Of a DNA stretch of 64,000 nucleotides, positions 61,690 to 64,000 are shown one piece after another. Under the pieces are notes generated by a model, which was given only the letters and a program-made list of their open reading frames with translations, was not told the DNA's origin and made no database searches. A program made the translations under genes and the position numbers. The stretch lies in contig CANIVU010000006.1 in NCBI GenBank assembly GCA_947470805.1, positions 1 through 64,000 on the forward strand, given 5' to 3'. Position 1 is the stretch's first letter, and every line of letters starts with the position of its first letter. The stretch comes from Acidobacteriota bacterium. GTDB taxonomy: Bacteria; Acidobacteriota; Terriglobia; Bryobacterales; Bryobacteraceae.

Positions 61690-63381
61690 ATGAGAAGCGT
61701 CGAAGAACGCAAAGTAGTGCTCCGAGACGGGACCGGCCTGTTCTACCGGCACTGGCCGGGAACGGAAAAGAAGGCGGTCGTCCTGCTCCACCGAGGCCAC
61801 GAACACTCGGGTCGCCTGGCCCACGTGGCAGATGAACTAAACCTCCCCGAATTCAACATCTTCGCCTGGGACGCGCGGGCACATGGGAAGAGCGAAGGCG
61901 TCCAGGACAAGACCGTCACCATGTCGACGTTTTCCTCCGACCTCGACGAGTTCGTCCGCCATATTTCTACCGAACACGACATCCCGGTCGCCGACATCGC
62001 TGTCGTCGCCCAAAGTGTCGGTGCTGTCTTCGCCGCCGCCTGGGCTCACGACTACGCCCCCCAAATCCGTTGCCTCGTATTAGCGTCGCCGGCTTTCAAG
62101 GTCAAACTCTACGTCCCCTTCGCCCGCCTCGGCCTCACAGTCTGGCACTCCCTCATCGGCGACTTCTTCGTCCAGTCCTATGTAACCGGCAGCGCCCTCA
62201 CCCACGACGCCGACCGCGCCAAGAGCTACTCGACTGACCCGCTGATCAAGCGCCCCATCTCCGCCCGTGTGTTACTGGGCCTGTATGACACCGCCAGCCG
62301 GGTCATTGAGGATGCGCAAGCCATCCATATACCCACGCAGTTACTCCTCTCCGGGAAGGATTGGGTCGTCAACAACAAACCACAGCACGACTTCTATAAC
62401 AACCTCGGCACGAAGGAAAAAGAGATACATACCTTCGACGGATTCTTTCACGACACTCTCGGCGAAAAGGACCGCCACTTACCCATCGGCAAGGCCCGCG
62501 AATTTATCCTGAAATACTTCTCTCGCCCGCCGGTGACCGTCGACCTGTCAGACGCTGATCGGCGTGGGTACACCTACGACGAATACGAAGCACTGCGGAA
62601 GCCTAAGTTCAACCTGAATTTCGCCATCCAAAAGCTCTCGATGAACACGAGTGGCAAGCTGCTATCGAAGGGAATCAAGCTCGGCATCGACACCGGCTTC
62701 GACTCCGGCGCCACGCTCGATTACGTCTATCGCAATGAGCCCAATGGACTTATCGACTGGTTCTACCTGAACGCGATCGGCTGGCGCGGCATCCGTATCC
62801 GGCGCCGCCACCTGGAAGAATCGATCCGCCAGACCATTGAACAGGTTCAAAAACGAGGACTTCCGGCCCGGATTGTCGATATCGCCGCCGGCCATGGGCG
62901 CTATGTGCTGGACGCGGCCGCCAAGGCCGACCATATCCGCTTACGCGATTACCGCCTGGAAAACGTCGCTGATGGCCGCAAACTAATTGCAGCAAAAGGA
63001 GTTAACGCCACCTTCGAGCAAGGCGACGCCTTTGACCGGTCCGCGCTCTCCGCCCTCGACCCGAAACCGACAATTGGCGTTGTTTCAGGACTTTACGAGC
63101 TATTTCCGGACAACTCGCTCCTCCAAAAATCGCTCGGCGGGCTGGCCGACGCCATTCCAGCCGGGGGCTTTCTGATCTACACCGGCCAACCCTGGCACCC
63201 GCAACTGGAAATGATCGCCCGAACGCTGACCAGCCACAAGGCCAAGGGCGAGCCGTGGATCATGCGGCGGCGTACGCAACTCGAATTGGATCAACTAGTT
63301 ACAGCCGCTGGCTTCCGGAAAGTGGAACAGAGGGTGGACGAATGGGGTATCTTCACCGTCTCTATCGCCCAGAAAATCTAA
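61690..63381 (+). CDS. ynbC: YnbC-like alpha/beta hydrolase fused to SAM-dependent methyltransferase
   Basis: The ATG at 61690 has AGAGGAAG just upstream; a longer start at 61636 is unlikely. The product is 563 residues. Residues 1-290 are a serine hydrolase: VVLLHRGHEHSGRLAHVADE, FAWDARAHGKSEG, nucleophile Ser in DIAVVAQSVGAVFAAAW, and His in DGFFHDTLGEK. Residues 330-560 hold a class I methyltransferase: GLPARIVDIAAGHGRYVLDA is the SAM-binding motif and IGVVSGLYELFPDNSLLQ follows. This two-domain order and length match Escherichia coli YnbC. It probably modifies a lipid or lipid-linked group. It overlaps the next gene by 40 bp. Confidence 0.85.
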   Translation: MRSVEERKVVLRDGTGLFYRHWPGTEKKAVVLLHRGHEHSGRLAHVADELNLPEFNIFAWDARAHGKSEGVQDKTVTMSTFSSDLDEFVRHISTEHDIPVADIAVVAQSVGAVFAAAWAHDYAPQIRCLVLASPAFKVKLYVPFARLGLTVWHSLIGDFFVQSYVTGSALTHDADRAKSYSTDPLIKRPISARVLLGLYDTASRVIEDAQAIHIPTQLLLSGKDWVVNNKPQHDFYNNLGTKEKEIHTFDGFFHDTLGEKDRHLPIGKAREFILKYFSRPPVTVDLSDADRRGYTYDEYEALRKPKFNLNFAIQKLSMNTSGKLLSKGIKLGIDTGFDSGATLDYVYRNEPNGLIDWFYLNAIGWRGIRIRRRHLEESIRQTIEQVQKRGLPARIVDIAAGHGRYVLDAAAKADHIRLRDYRLENVADGRKLIAAKGVNATFEQGDAFDRSALSALDPKPTIGVVSGLYELFPDNSLLQKSLGGLADAIPAGGFLIYTGQPWHPQLEMIARTLTSHKAKGEPWIMRRRTQLELDQLVTAAGFRKVEQRVDEWGIFTVSIAQKI

Positions 63382-64000
63382 GGCGACTGGCCTGGCTTGC
63401 TTTCCTGGGGCCGTTCTTCTTTGTTTCCTATAACTTCGCCAACCACCTCGCCGCCGCCCAGGAGCCCGGCGTACCATCGATCGTCTTCGCCTGGGAGCAC
63501 CACATCCCGTTTTTGGCCTGGACCATCGTGCCATACTGGTCCTCGGACCTGCTCTATGCCGCTTCGTTTCTCACCTGCCGAACCAAATCCGAGATCGATC
63601 GCCTAGGACTACGGCTGCTCACGGTCCAGTGCATTTCTATCGTTTTTTTCGTGGTTGTTCCGCTCAAATTGACGCATTTTCGTGTACCTTTAGACGGTTT
63701 TTACGCACCGCTTTTTCAAACACTCGTTTCATTTGACTGGTCGTACAACATGGCGCCCTCCCTCCACGTCTCCCTCGCCTGGATCCTTTGGCGGCAGTTT
63801 CGGGGACCGGTTTGGGGCGCATGGTTCCTCCTCATCGGCCTCTCGACGATGACGACTTATCAACATCACTTCATCGACCTGCCGACAGGGCTCTGGGCGG
63901 GGGTGCTGGTGACCGCGCTGATTCCCGAACGGCGGCGGCCGGAATGCGCCCGTCCGCGGCTGGCGGCGTTCTATGGACTGGGGGCGGTGGCGTTGACGGT
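63342..64000 (+). CDS. ynbD: YnbD-like PAP2-family membrane phosphatase, truncated by window end
   Basis: An open frame from ATG 63342 (MGYLHRLYRPENLRRLAWLA) runs off the right edge, with about 219 residues visible. It has several membrane helices (FLGPFFFVSYNFANHLA, CISIVFFVVVPLKLTHF, WGAWFLLIGLSTMTTY) and the PAP2 phosphatase motifs NMAPSLHVSLAW and YQHHFIDLPTGLWAG, the second holding the active-site His. IVPYWSSDLLYAASF is also typical. In Escherichia coli YnbD a dual-specificity phosphatase domain follows the PAP2 part, and that region would be beyond this window. The 40-bp overlap with the YnbC-like gene supports one operon. Confidence 0.8.
   Translation, partial: MGYLHRLYRPENLRRLAWLAFLGPFFFVSYNFANHLAAAQEPGVPSIVFAWEHHIPFLAWTIVPYWSSDLLYAASFLTCRTKSEIDRLGLRLLTVQCISIVFFVVVPLKLTHFRVPLDGFYAPLFQTLVSFDWSYNMAPSLHVSLAWILWRQFRGPVWGAWFLLIGLSTMTTYQHHFIDLPTGLWAGVLVTALIPERRRPECARPRLAAFYGLGAVALT

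Overview
The window is high-GC bacterial DNA that looks like an acidobacterium of the Solibacter/Bryobacter type (Bryobacterales). The main grounds are TIGR03437-type 'Solibacter' beta domains (12430-13008 and 39536-41173), many exported enzymes with twin-arginine or Sec signals, several sulfatases, PQQ-type beta-propellers, Gfo/Idh/MocA oxidoreductases with Tat leaders, and a PEP-CTERM protein. Taxonomy is inferred from gene content. No rRNA or tRNA was recognised.

Layout. 1-3402 is an accessory region. It holds two fused insertion-sequence remnants, a Phd/ParE toxin-antitoxin pair and a solitary terminase-like ATPase with no other phage genes. 3403-14294 is a catabolic block: three overlapping sulfatases, a degenerate repeat tract derived from the adjacent quinoprotein gene, that quinoprotein dehydrogenase, and two paralogous Gfo/Idh/MocA oxidoreductases flanking a peptidoglycan-recognition amidase. 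14370-20746 has a mini-ORF with a strong terminator, a PEP-CTERM protein, an M14 peptidase, and an aguB-aguA pair converting agmatine to putrescine. 20743-26749 is a minus-strand run that includes four translationally coupled genes (HHH protein, zinc alcohol dehydrogenase, sulfatase, internally duplicated protein), then a dienelactone hydrolase and small proteins. 26816-34439 has a second M14 peptidase, a PQQ-like propeller, a secreted matrixin metalloprotease with a partner protein, and an Nramp transporter fused to a universal stress domain. 34544-48550 has a propeller pseudogene, a frameshifted hybrid histidine kinase, an FAD oxidoreductase, a TMEM43-like protein, a TIGR03437 protein, CZB and WG-repeat proteins, a phosphoesterase, a sugar dehydrogenase, dctA and an aldo/keto reductase. 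48763-51798 encodes a 1011-residue OmpA/barrel/Ig-repeat outer membrane protein. 51868-64000 carries small conserved genes, an exported SelA-like PLP protein, a HigBA toxin-antitoxin pair, ndk-sucD-sucC, trpD, and a cluster matching enterobacterial ynbA-ynbC-ynbD.

Functionally, much of the window concerns use of external polymers: sulfatases, quinoprotein and sugar dehydrogenases, peptidases, oxidoreductases and a C4-dicarboxylate transporter. Core metabolism appears as sucCD, ndk, trpD and putrescine synthesis.

Four features stand out beyond gene calls. A palindromic intergenic element (core CCTGGGTGAC-N-GTCACCCAGG) occurs just after stop codons at four places. A ~188-bp degenerate tandem repeat was built from the end of a PQQ gene. 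The kinase is broken in a C7 homopolymer. The plus strand is G-rich from about 12 to 48.7 kb but C-rich on both sides, whichever strand is coding, which suggests an inversion of about 37 kb.
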